From Polyangium sp. 15x6 (lineage in GTDB: Bacteria > Myxococcota_A > Polyangia > Polyangiales > Polyangiaceae): a stretch of 45,681 nucleotides of DNA. The notes beneath the pieces are model-generated. The model was not told where the DNA came from, ran no database searches, and worked only from the letters and a program-made list of their open reading frames with translations. The stretch lies in assembly GCF_029960785.1 (NCBI RefSeq), contig NZ_JASBQE010000094.1, positions 1 through 45,681 of the forward strand. The letters are read 5' to 3'. How positions within the stretch are numbered: position 1 is the first letter of the stretch; each line of letters opens with the position of its first letter. Of this stretch, positions 1 through 7,674 are shown piece after piece. A program made the position numbers and the translations under genes.

Positions 1-126
1 ATCCCCCCTCCCTCATCCCCCCTCCCTCATCCCCCCTCCCTCATCCCCCCTCCCTCATCCCCCCTCCCTCATCCCCCCTCCCTCATCCCCCCTCCCTCAT
101 CCCCCCTCCCTCATCCCCCCTCCCTC
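1..126. repeat. 14-bp tandem repeat, 9 perfect copies (VNTR-like)
   Basis: Nine exact head-to-tail copies of ATCCCCCCTCCCTC run from the window edge to base 126, so the array may continue to the left. The last copy overlaps the TGA stop (125-127, minus strand) of the membrane glycosyltransferase-like gene. On the minus strand the unit is G-rich with runs of 3 and 6 G, so G-quadruplex formation is plausible. Each unit also carries an ATG and, 15 bases later, an in-frame TGA. The array is too short and spacerless to be a CRISPR. Confidence 0.97.
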
Positions 127-2047
127 ACCTCCCCCGCCACCGAAACACCACCGTATTGTCCTGACGAACACCCATCCCGACGAATTCCCATTCTTCGTTT
201 CGGGATTCGATCGCCGCCCTCGCCTGGCTCTTCGCGCCGACGACGACCCACGTGGGCCGGAGCTCCGCGAGCCGCGTGAGGAAAACGTCACGCCCCTCCC
301 AGCGCAGGTATTTCAGATGGTTCGACATCGCGTCGTTCCATAACGCGCCGAGAAAGGCGGAATCGTCGCTGAACACGACGAGGCTGCCCGGACCGAGCTC
401 GCGCTCGCGTTTTTGCGCGACGTCCGGCGGCAGATGGTACCCGCCCGAGTATGCGCACGCGCGCTCCGCAGGCGACATGCGCACGAGCGCCGACAGCTTT
501 CCGGGCATGGGCTCGAGGCCGAAGAACCACGCGTACCAGGCCCACGGGACGAGCGAGAGGACGAGCGCCGAGGCGACGGCCGCCTCGTGCAGGCGCGCGG
601 ACTTCGAGGCGCGCGCCACGAGCCACGCGATACACGCGACGGCGAGCGCGACGATGTGGACGTTGAAACGGGCAATGTTGAGATTCGGGGTGAGACGAAG
701 GAAAACGGCGCCGAGGGCGACGAGGACGAGCACGCGCTCGGCGCCGGCGTCGGGCTTCTTCGACAGACGCCCGCGAACGGCGATGAATGCCGCGACGAGC
801 GCCGCGATCGAGGCGAGCGGGACGACGACCCAGGGGACGGCATAACCATAATCGCGCGCGATGATGTCCGCGACGCCGCCCGTCGGGTGGTGATACTTGG
901 TGCGCGCGATCGTCGCGAGCGGCGGCTCCGGGCTGAGCTGCGCGAGGGTCCCGACGCCGCGGAAATGAAGGCCGAGCCGCGAGATGACGTGATCGACCGG
1001 CCAGAGCGGATTGCCGAAGGCGAGCCAGTTGCGGCCGAACGTGAGCGCAGCGACGCCCGTGAACGAGACCAGGCTCGTGACGAGGACGAGCGCCGTCGCG
1101 CGCGGACGCGCCTTCGCGTGGCGGCGCAGGAGATTCACGCCGGCGACGAGGGCCATGGGCGGCGCCCAGAAGAGCGAGGCGCTCTTCGAGGCGAGCACGA
1201 GCACGAGGCAGCCGGCAGTGATGACGGCGTCGCGCATGCGCGCCTCCGGCTTCGTCGCAAAATGGAGGGCGGCGAGCAAAAAAGCCCCGACGACGACATC
1301 GATCATCGACGTCCGGAGCTGGCTCGTCGTGGCGGGCATCAGCAGAATGATCGCGGCCCAGCCCATGCAAGGGACGGGATCGGGGGCGAATCGGCGCGCG
1401 AGGAGAAAGACGCCCAGGGCGAGGGCCGGCGCTGCCAGGGTATTGCCGATCTCGATGAAGGTTTTTCCGGTAAAAGCGACGAAGAAGAGCGCGAACGCCT
1501 CGACGCCGCGGGGGTATCCATTGGTCGCCTGCACGACCAGGGTCCGTGGCAGGTCGACCATCTGGAAGCCGTGGTTCTGGAGGGCAAACCCGATCATCGG
1601 CTCGTGATAAAAGAAGCCGTCCCACGACTCGGAGGGCGCGAGGTAGGTGATCCACGCGGATCCGACGATGGCGAATGCGGCGGCGAGCAGGCCGAGGACC
1701 ACGGAGCTTTGCGCGCGCCACGCGAGCACGAGCGCGTCCCAGGGCAGCCGCGCGAGCGAGACGCCGGCGCGCGCGATTTCACGCACGAACGCGCGAGGCG
1801 CGCGCCCACGAAGAGACGCCGCGAAGGTCGCTCCGGACACGACGAAAGAGAGCAGCGCGAGCCCGCCAGGCGTCAATCGATTCGTGTACCCGAGCGCGAA
1901 GACGGGGGCGATGATCAATCCAAAAAACACCGTGGAGGCGAGCAGGCCGAGCTCGGCGCGGCCTTCGGGTTCCGCGCGGAGGGCGACGCCGAGCGACGCG
2001 AATGCGGCGAACGAGAGGAGCACGCAGAGGAGCAACGACGAGGCCAC
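125..2047 (-). CDS. Polytopic membrane protein, GT-C/ArnT-like glycosyltransferase fold
   Basis: A 640-residue protein with about 11-13 hydrophobic segments spread over the first 500 residues and a soluble C-terminal domain of about 120 residues. The first large loop carries an acidic-aromatic patch, WDGFFYHEP at residues 142-150. Such a patch is where GT-C enzymes that use polyprenyl-phosphate sugars place their catalytic Asp or Glu. I infer an inner-membrane transferase acting on lipid-linked sugars at the periplasmic face. The acceptor is unknown, and no O-antigen or glycan operon lies beside it. The start gives an immediate hydrophobic helix (MASSLLLCVLL). The stop codon overlaps the 14-bp repeat array, so changes in repeat number would alter the 3' untranslated region but not the protein. 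The family call is by topology and motif only; a PMT/GT39 or GT87 relative is equally possible. Confidence 0.6.
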   Translation of the reverse strand: MASSLLLCVLLSFAAFASLGVALRAEPEGRAELGLLASTVFFGLIIAPVFALGYTNRLTPGGLALLSFVVSGATFAASLRGRAPRAFVREIARAGVSLARLPWDALVLAWRAQSSVVLGLLAAAFAIVGSAWITYLAPSESWDGFFYHEPMIGFALQNHGFQMVDLPRTLVVQATNGYPRGVEAFALFFVAFTGKTFIEIGNTLAAPALALGVFLLARRFAPDPVPCMGWAAIILLMPATTSQLRTSMIDVVVGAFLLAALHFATKPEARMRDAVITAGCLVLVLASKSASLFWAPPMALVAGVNLLRRHAKARPRATALVLVTSLVSFTGVAALTFGRNWLAFGNPLWPVDHVISRLGLHFRGVGTLAQLSPEPPLATIARTKYHHPTGGVADIIARDYGYAVPWVVVPLASIAALVAAFIAVRGRLSKKPDAGAERVLVLVALGAVFLRLTPNLNIARFNVHIVALAVACIAWLVARASKSARLHEAAVASALVLSLVPWAWYAWFFGLEPMPGKLSALVRMSPAERACAYSGGYHLPPDVAQKRERELGPGSLVVFSDDSAFLGALWNDAMSNHLKYLRWEGRDVFLTRLAELRPTWVVVGAKSQARAAIESRNEEWEFVGMGVRQDNTVVFRWRGR

Positions 2048-2219
2048 GGCACGAGGGGGTTACACGAAGGAACACGCGGCGCCAAGCGCCCTGTCTGGGA
2101 GCCGACATGGGCCTGGAAATGGCAGCGCCCGGGGGCCCCGTGCGATCTCCCCTCCCCCGCTGGCACACGAGCGGGCGGGCCTTGACACGGCCGGTTCCGG
2201 TCACAAGTTCCCAGCCTGG

Positions 2220-2471
2220 ATGAGCACCAAGGCCTCCCTTCACCTCGCCCGAGCCAGCAAAGCCGCGAAGCTCTTGAAGGAGGCGACGTCGCAAGAGGAA
2301 GCCGCGCTCCTGCTCGACGCGGGCCTCAGCGAGCTGAACGCGGCCCTCGCAGCGGCGCCGAAGGCGCTCGCTGAGCGCGTGCAGCGCGTGGTCAACGACA
2401 TCGCCCGGCAAATGATGAGCGTCGTCAACGAGGACGTCCTCGCCGAGGCGGTCGAGGCGGCCCAGGCCTGA
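2220..2471 (+). CDS. Small helical protein of unknown function (83 aa)
   Basis: The frame is open further upstream, but the ATG at 2220 is the sensible start: the translation from there is a clean Ala/Glu/Leu-rich sequence with heptad-like spacing (LLKEATSQEEAALLLDAGL), predicted to be almost all alpha helix. No Shine-Dalgarno is evident. A TTGACA hexamer lies at 2182-2187, about 33 bases before the ATG, so a short-leader or leaderless message is possible, although no good -10 is visible. There is no signal peptide and no cysteine. It diverges from the membrane glycosyltransferase gene. I do not recognise the family. Confidence 0.5.
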   Translation: MSTKASLHLARASKAAKLLKEATSQEEAALLLDAGLSELNAALAAAPKALAERVQRVVNDIARQMMSVVNEDVLAEAVEAAQA

Positions 2472-2629
2472 CGGTCTGGGGGGCCTCACCCTCGGCTTCT
2501 TCCTCACCCGCCTCCTCCCAGCCAACTCCCCAGCGCCGACGCCACCGCGCGAGCCCCTGCTCCGCCCGAGCGCCTGCTACCTTCGGACGCGGTTCGCTTA
2601 CGCGCTGGCTTTCCCGATGGAGGATGGCA

Positions 2630-3722
2630 ATGAGCTTCCATACGATCCTGGAGCGATACGATTTCGACGACGTATCGCGCCGTCTTTCGGCCACGGATGG
2701 CTTCACGGACACGGACGTGGAGCGCGCGCTCGACGCGGCGCCCGGGGATCGAGGCCCGGAGGATTTTCTGGCCTTGCTCTCGGCCGCGGCGCAGCGGCGC
2801 TTGCCCGATCTCGAAACCCGCGCGCGCGCGCTCACGCGAGGTGTTCGGTTCTGGCATCGAGATGTTCGCGCCCCTCTACCTCTCGAATACTTGCAAGACG
2901 ACGTGCACGTACTGCGGGTTTGCGTACAAGAACGATATCAAGCGGAAGACATTGACGCTCGACGAGGCGGTGGCGGAAGGTCGCATCCTGCATCAGCGTG
3001 GATTCCGGCGGCTCCTGCTCCTCACCGGAGAGGATTACGTGGCAACGCCGATCGCGTATCTGGCAGACGCGTGCCGGGCGCTCGCGGGGATGTTTCCTTC
3101 CCTGAAGCTCGAGGTGTATCCGCTGGGCGAGAGCGATTACGAAGGCCTGCGTGACGCGGGCGCCACCGGCATCGTCTGTTATCAGGAGACGTACGACCGT
3201 CGGCGCTACCGGGAGGTCCACCTCCGCGGGATGAAGCGCAAGTACGATTATCGGCTCGATAGCCTCGACCGGGCTGCACGCGCGGGCATTCTCGAGCTGA
3301 GCACCGGAGCGCTGCTCGGCCTTTCGAATCCCCGGACCGATACGTTCTTCGCCGGCATGCACGCCCATTCCTTGCCGCAAACCCATCCACGCGCGAGGCT
3401 CTCCATCTCGCTCCCACGCCTGCGCCCGGCGGCGGGCTTCGAGGACGTCCCGCTCCTGCCCGATCCCGTCTACGTGCAGATGTTTCTGGCGACGCGCCTC
3501 TTCCTCCCGCGCGCGGGCTTGATCCTGTCGACCCGCGAGCCCCATGCCATGCGCATGCACCTCGCGTCGCTTTGCATCACGACCATGAGCGCGGGCGTGA
3601 GCGTGGCGCCGGGAGGTTATTCAGGCGCCGATACGACGGAGCAGTTCTCCCTCGGCGATCACAGCACGACGGCGGAGGTGGCCGAGAGCTTGAGCGCGCA
3701 CGGCCTTCACGCTTCTTTTTGA
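2630..3722 (+). pseudogene. thiH: ThiH (2-iminoacetate synthase), frame broken near 2840
   Basis: ThiH is a radical-SAM enzyme that cleaves tyrosine to dehydroglycine (2-iminoacetate) and p-cresol for the thiazole half of thiamine. The N-terminal part (MSFHTILERYDFDD, then DVERAL) reads in one frame from ATG 2630, with GGAGG at 2619-2623. The core reads in the frame one base further on, from about 2844: FGSGIEMFAPLYLSN, the cluster motif CKTTCTYCGF, LLLTGE, YQETYDR and LSISLPRLRP. The join falls at LTR / FGSG around 2838-2846 and needs one base to be skipped. With that correction the product is about 363 residues, near the 377 of E. coli ThiH, and both halves remain well conserved. A sequencing error or recent mutation is more likely than old decay. 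No thiG, thiS or other thi gene adjoins it, and no TPP riboswitch was recognised in the 158-bp leader. Confidence 0.85.
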
Positions 3723-3733
3723 GAATAAAGCGC

Positions 3734-3750
3734 TCGGGCGGCCCTCCCGA
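3734..3750 (+). terminator. Weak hairpin after thiH
   Basis: TCGGG, a 7-base loop, then CCCGA, followed by TTGTTG. The stem is only 5 bp, so termination here is tentative. Confidence 0.3.
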
Positions 3751-3791
3751 TTGTTGCCGTCCGCCCCCTCCTCCGTTACCCTCTTCCCGGA

Positions 3792-4211
3792 ATGCCCTAC
3801 GTCCGTGACGAATCGTTTGCGATCACAGAGGAGCCCGACCTCGCGATTGCGCATTACATCGGCCACGTCACCGCCGACGACGTCCGGCGGTTGACGGCCA
3901 TCCGGCTTCGTTTCTGCGAGGGCAAGCCGTACGCTTTTCTGATCATCGACCTGCACCGCATGGTTCACCTCACGCCCGAGGCGCGACGTGTCGCGGCCGA
4001 AACCTCCGGTACACCAGACGATACCGTGCGCATTCACGGAGTCGCCATCGTCGGCGCGAGTTTTCAGTTTCGTGTTCTCGGCAGCATGCTGTTCCGCGGG
4101 ATCCACCTGCTCCGCCAGACCAGCGCCTTTCCCGTGCGCTTCGTCGACACGCACGCCGAGGCTCGCGCCTGGTTCGACGAGCGGAGACGCGAGCTCGGCC
4201 TCGCACGCTGA
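3792..4211 (+). CDS. SpoIIAA/STAS-like protein
   Basis: A 139-residue soluble protein. The layout of alternating strands and helices, with a central strand AFLIIDLHRM and a later GVAIVGASFQFRVLGSMLF segment, resembles the SpoIIAA-like (STAS-related) proteins that are numerous in myxobacteria. No serine phosphorylation motif of a true anti-anti-sigma factor is obvious, so partner switching cannot be claimed. The start ATG at 3792 has only a weak purine patch upstream. It is convergent with the lipoprotein gene ending at 4248. No sigma factor or anti-sigma kinase is adjacent. The assignment rests on size and fold pattern. Confidence 0.55.
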   Translation: MPYVRDESFAITEEPDLAIAHYIGHVTADDVRRLTAIRLRFCEGKPYAFLIIDLHRMVHLTPEARRVAAETSGTPDDTVRIHGVAIVGASFQFRVLGSMLFRGIHLLRQTSAFPVRFVDTHAEARAWFDERRRELGLAR

Positions 4212-4247
4212 CGTCTCTCGCGGACCCCAGGGGCGCTGCCCTTCGCC

Positions 4248-4940
4248 CTACTTCAGCGACGGGTCGCCCCCACGCCAATCGCTGAATGCACCACGCGCGC
4301 GTCGACACTCCACGATCACGACGCGCTTGTTCGCATCGGAGGACGTTCCCCACTGCGAGGGCATGAGGAGGGCGTCGGTGCCGTCGCCGCACGCGCTCGA
4401 GATCTGCGGGCGAATCGCTTCGACTTCCTTGGGGCCCTTGGCGGCGGGCGCATCGGTGCACGGCGTGAAATACCACCCGCGCTTGGGCGTCGAGATCGTC
4501 GGGTCGGTCCAGCCCGCCGGCGTCGCGCGGCTCTCGACCGAGACCTGTCGAACGCCGCAGGCGGTGACGGTCGCCAATTCGAATTCGGTGAACCGCTTCT
4601 CGCACTGTGCCCGCATCTCGGCCGCCGAAAGCTCGCCTTTCGAGGTGGTGAGCTTCGCCTCGGGATAATCGCGGGCGAACGCCTTCCAGGCATGCGCCTC
4701 ACCCACAGGGACGTCGCCACCGCACTCCCAGAGCTTCTTCCTCGCCTCGACGCGCGCCTTCACGTCGGCCTCGGTCTGGAGATCCACCGGCGCGGTTACG
4801 CCCATGGCCTCCTCGAAGTTGGCGAGCATGACTTTCGCCATATCCGGATCCGGGGAGCGGGCGTTGCCACCCCAAAGCGCCCCGCAGCCGGTCCCGCACA
4901 AGACCAGCGCGCTCGTCGCGACCAGGAAACCAGATTTCAT
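4248..4940 (-). CDS. Predicted lipoprotein, unknown function
   Basis: Starting at ATG 4940 gives MKSGFLVATSALVLCGTGC, a signal peptide ending in a lipobox-like Cys at residue 19, and a mature protein of about 210 residues. The frame stays open upstream, but a start there would put charged residues before the signal peptide. The mature part has six further cysteines, including CGGD, CTDAP and VECRRAR, which suggests disulphides in the periplasm or at the outer membrane. I do not recognise a domain. It follows the CMGCH lipoprotein gene on the same strand after about 85 bp, so the two may be co-transcribed. Confidence 0.7.
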   Translation of the reverse strand: MKSGFLVATSALVLCGTGCGALWGGNARSPDPDMAKVMLANFEEAMGVTAPVDLQTEADVKARVEARKKLWECGGDVPVGEAHAWKAFARDYPEAKLTTSKGELSAAEMRAQCEKRFTEFELATVTACGVRQVSVESRATPAGWTDPTISTPKRGWYFTPCTDAPAAKGPKEVEAIRPQISSACGDGTDALLMPSQWGTSSDANKRVVIVECRRARGAFSDWRGGDPSLK

Positions 4941-5025
4941 GGAAACGGGGCTATGCCGGGTGTCATGCCCTGTCAAGCGCAAACGAGCAGCATTGAGGTG
5001 TGGGAGAGCGATTCCGATGGAATGT

Positions 5026-5772
5026 TCAATCGTCACCGCTTTTCGCCGGACCCAGACCGAACACACGCTCGTATCGAGCGCTCACGTGGCAACCCATGCA
5101 CGATGCGACGCGCCCCGCGGACGTCACCTCCCCCGTGGGCGTCACCGTCCCATAGACCCATCCCGCGTCCGTGCCCGGCGTTCCGGGCGCGACCTTGAGC
5201 ACGACATAGGCCCCGGCGAGCCGCGAGGCCCGGTAGACCTTCTCGCCGAGTCGTACATACGGGTTGAAATGGTCGGCCGTCGTGGGTTTTTCCTGCTCCG
5301 CGAGGTCGGCCTTGGGATCCGCTTCTTCCACGAGGTCGGGGTGATAACTCTCCTTCACGAGGATCTGCCCCACCGGCTGGGGCACGGCCGGGGCGGACGG
5401 GGTGAGCGGATATGCATGTTGCTCCTTGGCAAACACCGAATAAAGCTTGCGCGCGTGGTCGCCGTCCTCCGCGGCGCTCATACGCGCGCGGCCAGGCAGC
5501 GGCATGCGGCAAAGCCAGGGAGCCCAGCGCAGCTCGTCGTCGATGCGCCCCCAGGCCTTGTAATCGCGGAATGCGGCGGCGATGACCGGGACAAACCGAG
5601 AATCGAGCTCGGCGGCGTTCGGGGCGGATTCGGTGGCCGGCGCGGCGGAGGATATCGCCGAAGGTGCGGGGGCCGATGCTTCTTTGCTTTCGTCCGCCGC
5701 GGTGATGGGCTCGTCGAGGGGGCGGGTGCACGCGGGCGCGAGGGCGAGGAGGAGCAGCAGAAGAGGACGCAT
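5026..5772 (-). CDS. Cytochrome P460-like lipoprotein with one CxxCH haem motif
   Basis: A 248-residue protein. It has a lipoprotein signal (LALAPAC, Cys at residue 15), then a low-complexity Ala/Ser/Glu linker to about residue 55, then a globular domain. That domain contains ILVKESYHPD, AYVVLKV, GWVYGTV and, near the C terminus, CMGCH. The order of a KESY-type strand, a GW-Y strand and a terminal CxxCH is what I know from the cytochrome P460 family, where haem is bound covalently and P460 members oxidise small nitrogen compounds. I do not see enough to claim hydroxylamine chemistry, and a plain mono-haem c-type domain is the alternative. It sits 59 bp downstream of the RpoC-like gene on the same strand and upstream of another lipoprotein gene. 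Confidence 0.65.
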   Translation of the reverse strand: MRPLLLLLLALAPACTRPLDEPITAADESKEASAPAPSAISSAAPATESAPNAAELDSRFVPVIAAAFRDYKAWGRIDDELRWAPWLCRMPLPGRARMSAAEDGDHARKLYSVFAKEQHAYPLTPSAPAVPQPVGQILVKESYHPDLVEEADPKADLAEQEKPTTADHFNPYVRLGEKVYRASRLAGAYVVLKVAPGTPGTDAGWVYGTVTPTGEVTSAGRVASCMGCHVSARYERVFGLGPAKSGDD

Positions 5773-5831
5773 CAGGATCGCTCAGACGTACACGACACGC
5801 GGAAGATCTGCACCCTTCGCGCGGCGCGCCG

Positions 5832-7562
5832 TCACGCGTGGCGCACCGCGTCGGGTGCGGTGAATCGGCTGATGATGGCAGGCTCGTGGCTCACGGAGAC
5901 GATGACGATCTCTTCATCCGTGGCGATGGCGATCCGATCGGCGGCAGGACTGAACGCGGCCGCGAGGATCATCGTATCGATCCGGAACCACAGCTTCTCG
6001 CCGTCACTGACGACCCCGGTGCCGTGGAGGAAGCGAAATCGATTTTGCGGGGTCGAGCCGATCGCCGTCGCGGTTTCTCCGGCGTCGCCTTCATCACGCA
6101 CGTCGGGGGCCTCGGGAGACATGCGCACGACGGGGTCGTCTGCGTGGAACCAGGACTGCATCACGGGGTCGAGCTGCGGGATTCCCGTATCAAGGTCGAG
6201 GACGGCCGTTTCCTCCTGCTCGCCGACCCAGGCATAGCGGCCGTCTCGCGTGCTGGCCAGCATCGCGGGCCGATCCCCACCCCAGCGAAGGGGCGCAGGC
6301 CGCGGGTGCGCGGGCTGCGACGCGCCCTCCGCGACGCTGCCGACCACGAGTTCCTCGGGCTGGGCGTGCTCGAGCAAGCGCAGCGGCATGTCCGCGGGAT
6401 AGGTGTCGAGATATTCTCTCGTGTCGAGGTCGAGCACGGCCACGCTCGCGCGGCCCGATTTGGCGTCCCAATACTCGTCCTGTCCAAACCAATCCCACTC
6501 GTCTCGAATCCACTCCGTCATGCGCAGGCGCGAGCCGTGTATGCTGGTAACCATTCGACCGCACGAGGGGACGTGCGCGAGGACGTCGCCGCCGGTGGTG
6601 ACGAGCCACGATCCGTGGGGCCTCTGCACGAACAGCCGCTCGTCGTCGACGAAGAAGAGGCCCCTGACCTCGGTCCCGACATCCTCCGGCAAACGGCTCG
6701 GCGCGCCCATGAGGCGCACAGGCGACGAAATCGGCTCCGACTCGGGCCACGGGCGCGTCGCCGCGGGGGGCGACACGGTGGCTTGCACGACGACCTCGAA
6801 GAGCTCCTGGACCGTGCACTGCTGGTTCATCAGGACAATCGGCGGCGGCGAGAGCTCGACGAGCCGGAGCTGGCTCTGCGCCGCGAGCACGAGGGAGCGC
6901 CATGCCTCGTTGAGCGGGCCTATCCACGGGTCGACCATGGCCGGACCGAGATCGCCGAAGAAAGGACGCATCCCCGGCGGCGGCAGCGGGAGGGCGCGGG
7001 TGACCGCCACCGCCACGAGCGCCGGGTCGGCTCCTTTGCGGATCAATGCCGCCTCCAGCGCCGAAGGGCCCGTCGCATCGGCGTTCTCGTGCGTATCCAT
7101 TTCTTCGGCGGGGCGCACGGTGTCGCCGTCGAACCATGCTTCGCAGCGCGCGATCGCGCGAACCTGATCCGCGGACAAACCCAGCACATCGGCAACGAGG
7201 GGCACGACCGCGGGGTGCACGACGCCCGCGACGAGGACATGGCCGTATCGACGCTCGCGCAGCGCGGGCGTGGAGCAGAGGACCCCGCACTTCTTGCATG
7301 ACTCGCCGGCGTGCTCCTCCCCGCACAGCGCACCACACGCGCAGCGCAACGGGCTCACGGGCCCGAAGATCCGCTGGCAGAAAATGCCGTCGCGGGCCGG
7401 CCGCCGCCCGCTGCCCGACCAGCGCCGCATGAGCTCGATGCTGGTCACGCGCCCGTGCGAGCGCATGTCTTCGGGAGCCGCAGGATCGAGGAGGTTGGTC
7501 CGGACCCATTGAAGGTCCGCCACGACGTCCGACGGAGAAAAGAACCGATCTCGAAGAGACAT
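5832..7562 (-). CDS. RpoC N-terminal (clamp/zinc ribbon)-like domain joined to a beta-propeller-like domain
   Basis: A 576-residue protein. Residues 58-108 read like the start of RNA polymerase beta-prime: DGIFCQRIFGPV, then Cys 74, 76, 89 and 92 with the C-x-C-x12-C-x2-C spacing of the beta-prime zinc ribbon (Cys 70, 72, 85, 88 in E. coli), then RRYGH for the RRxRMGH region. Residues 191-258 match the later beta-prime segment: LPPPGMRPFF, PLNEAWRSLVL and LSPPPIVLMNQQCTVQELFEVV correspond to LPPDLRPLV, LNDLYRRVINRN and [20 protein letters not shown]. The part between is much shorter than in beta-prime. The catalytic NADFDGD region and everything after it are absent. From about residue 290 the protein is a run of short strand repeats (AVLDLDTREYLDTYP, AMLASTRDGRYAWVG, LAAAFSPAADRIAIA), like a WD40/beta-propeller. 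ATG 7562 is preferred over GTG 7589. There is no signal peptide, so it is cytoplasmic. Its function is unknown. Confidence 0.8.
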   Translation of the reverse strand: MSLRDRFFSPSDVVADLQWVRTNLLDPAAPEDMRSHGRVTSIELMRRWSGSGRRPARDGIFCQRIFGPVSPLRCACGALCGEEHAGESCKKCGVLCSTPALRERRYGHVLVAGVVHPAVVPLVADVLGLSADQVRAIARCEAWFDGDTVRPAEEMDTHENADATGPSALEAALIRKGADPALVAVAVTRALPLPPPGMRPFFGDLGPAMVDPWIGPLNEAWRSLVLAAQSQLRLVELSPPPIVLMNQQCTVQELFEVVVQATVSPPAATRPWPESEPISSPVRLMGAPSRLPEDVGTEVRGLFFVDDERLFVQRPHGSWLVTTGGDVLAHVPSCGRMVTSIHGSRLRMTEWIRDEWDWFGQDEYWDAKSGRASVAVLDLDTREYLDTYPADMPLRLLEHAQPEELVVGSVAEGASQPAHPRPAPLRWGGDRPAMLASTRDGRYAWVGEQEETAVLDLDTGIPQLDPVMQSWFHADDPVVRMSPEAPDVRDEGDAGETATAIGSTPQNRFRFLHGTGVVSDGEKLWFRIDTMILAAAFSPAADRIAIATDEEIVIVSVSHEPAIISRFTAPDAVRHA

Positions 7563-7674
7563 GGGCGCGATTTTCCCTCGGCAAACCACGATGCCGGCGA
7601 GGGATGCCCGTACGCGACCTTCTCGGCGGCGTCAATGGTAGAGCGAACGGCCTACCGCCTTGCGGTTCGAGAAT

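Noticed and set aside
1-126. CRISPR-like repeat array
   Set aside because: Copies are directly adjacent with no spacers, the unit is only 14 bp and no cas gene is near.
2472-2629. Possible TPP riboswitch before thiH
   Set aside because: The conserved CUGAGA and ACCUGAUCUGG elements are not present in the leader.
2617-2955. Alternative ORF starting at ATG 2617 as the thiH start
   Set aside because: That frame gives a low-complexity Arg/Gly-rich sequence; the ThiH N terminus reads from 2630.
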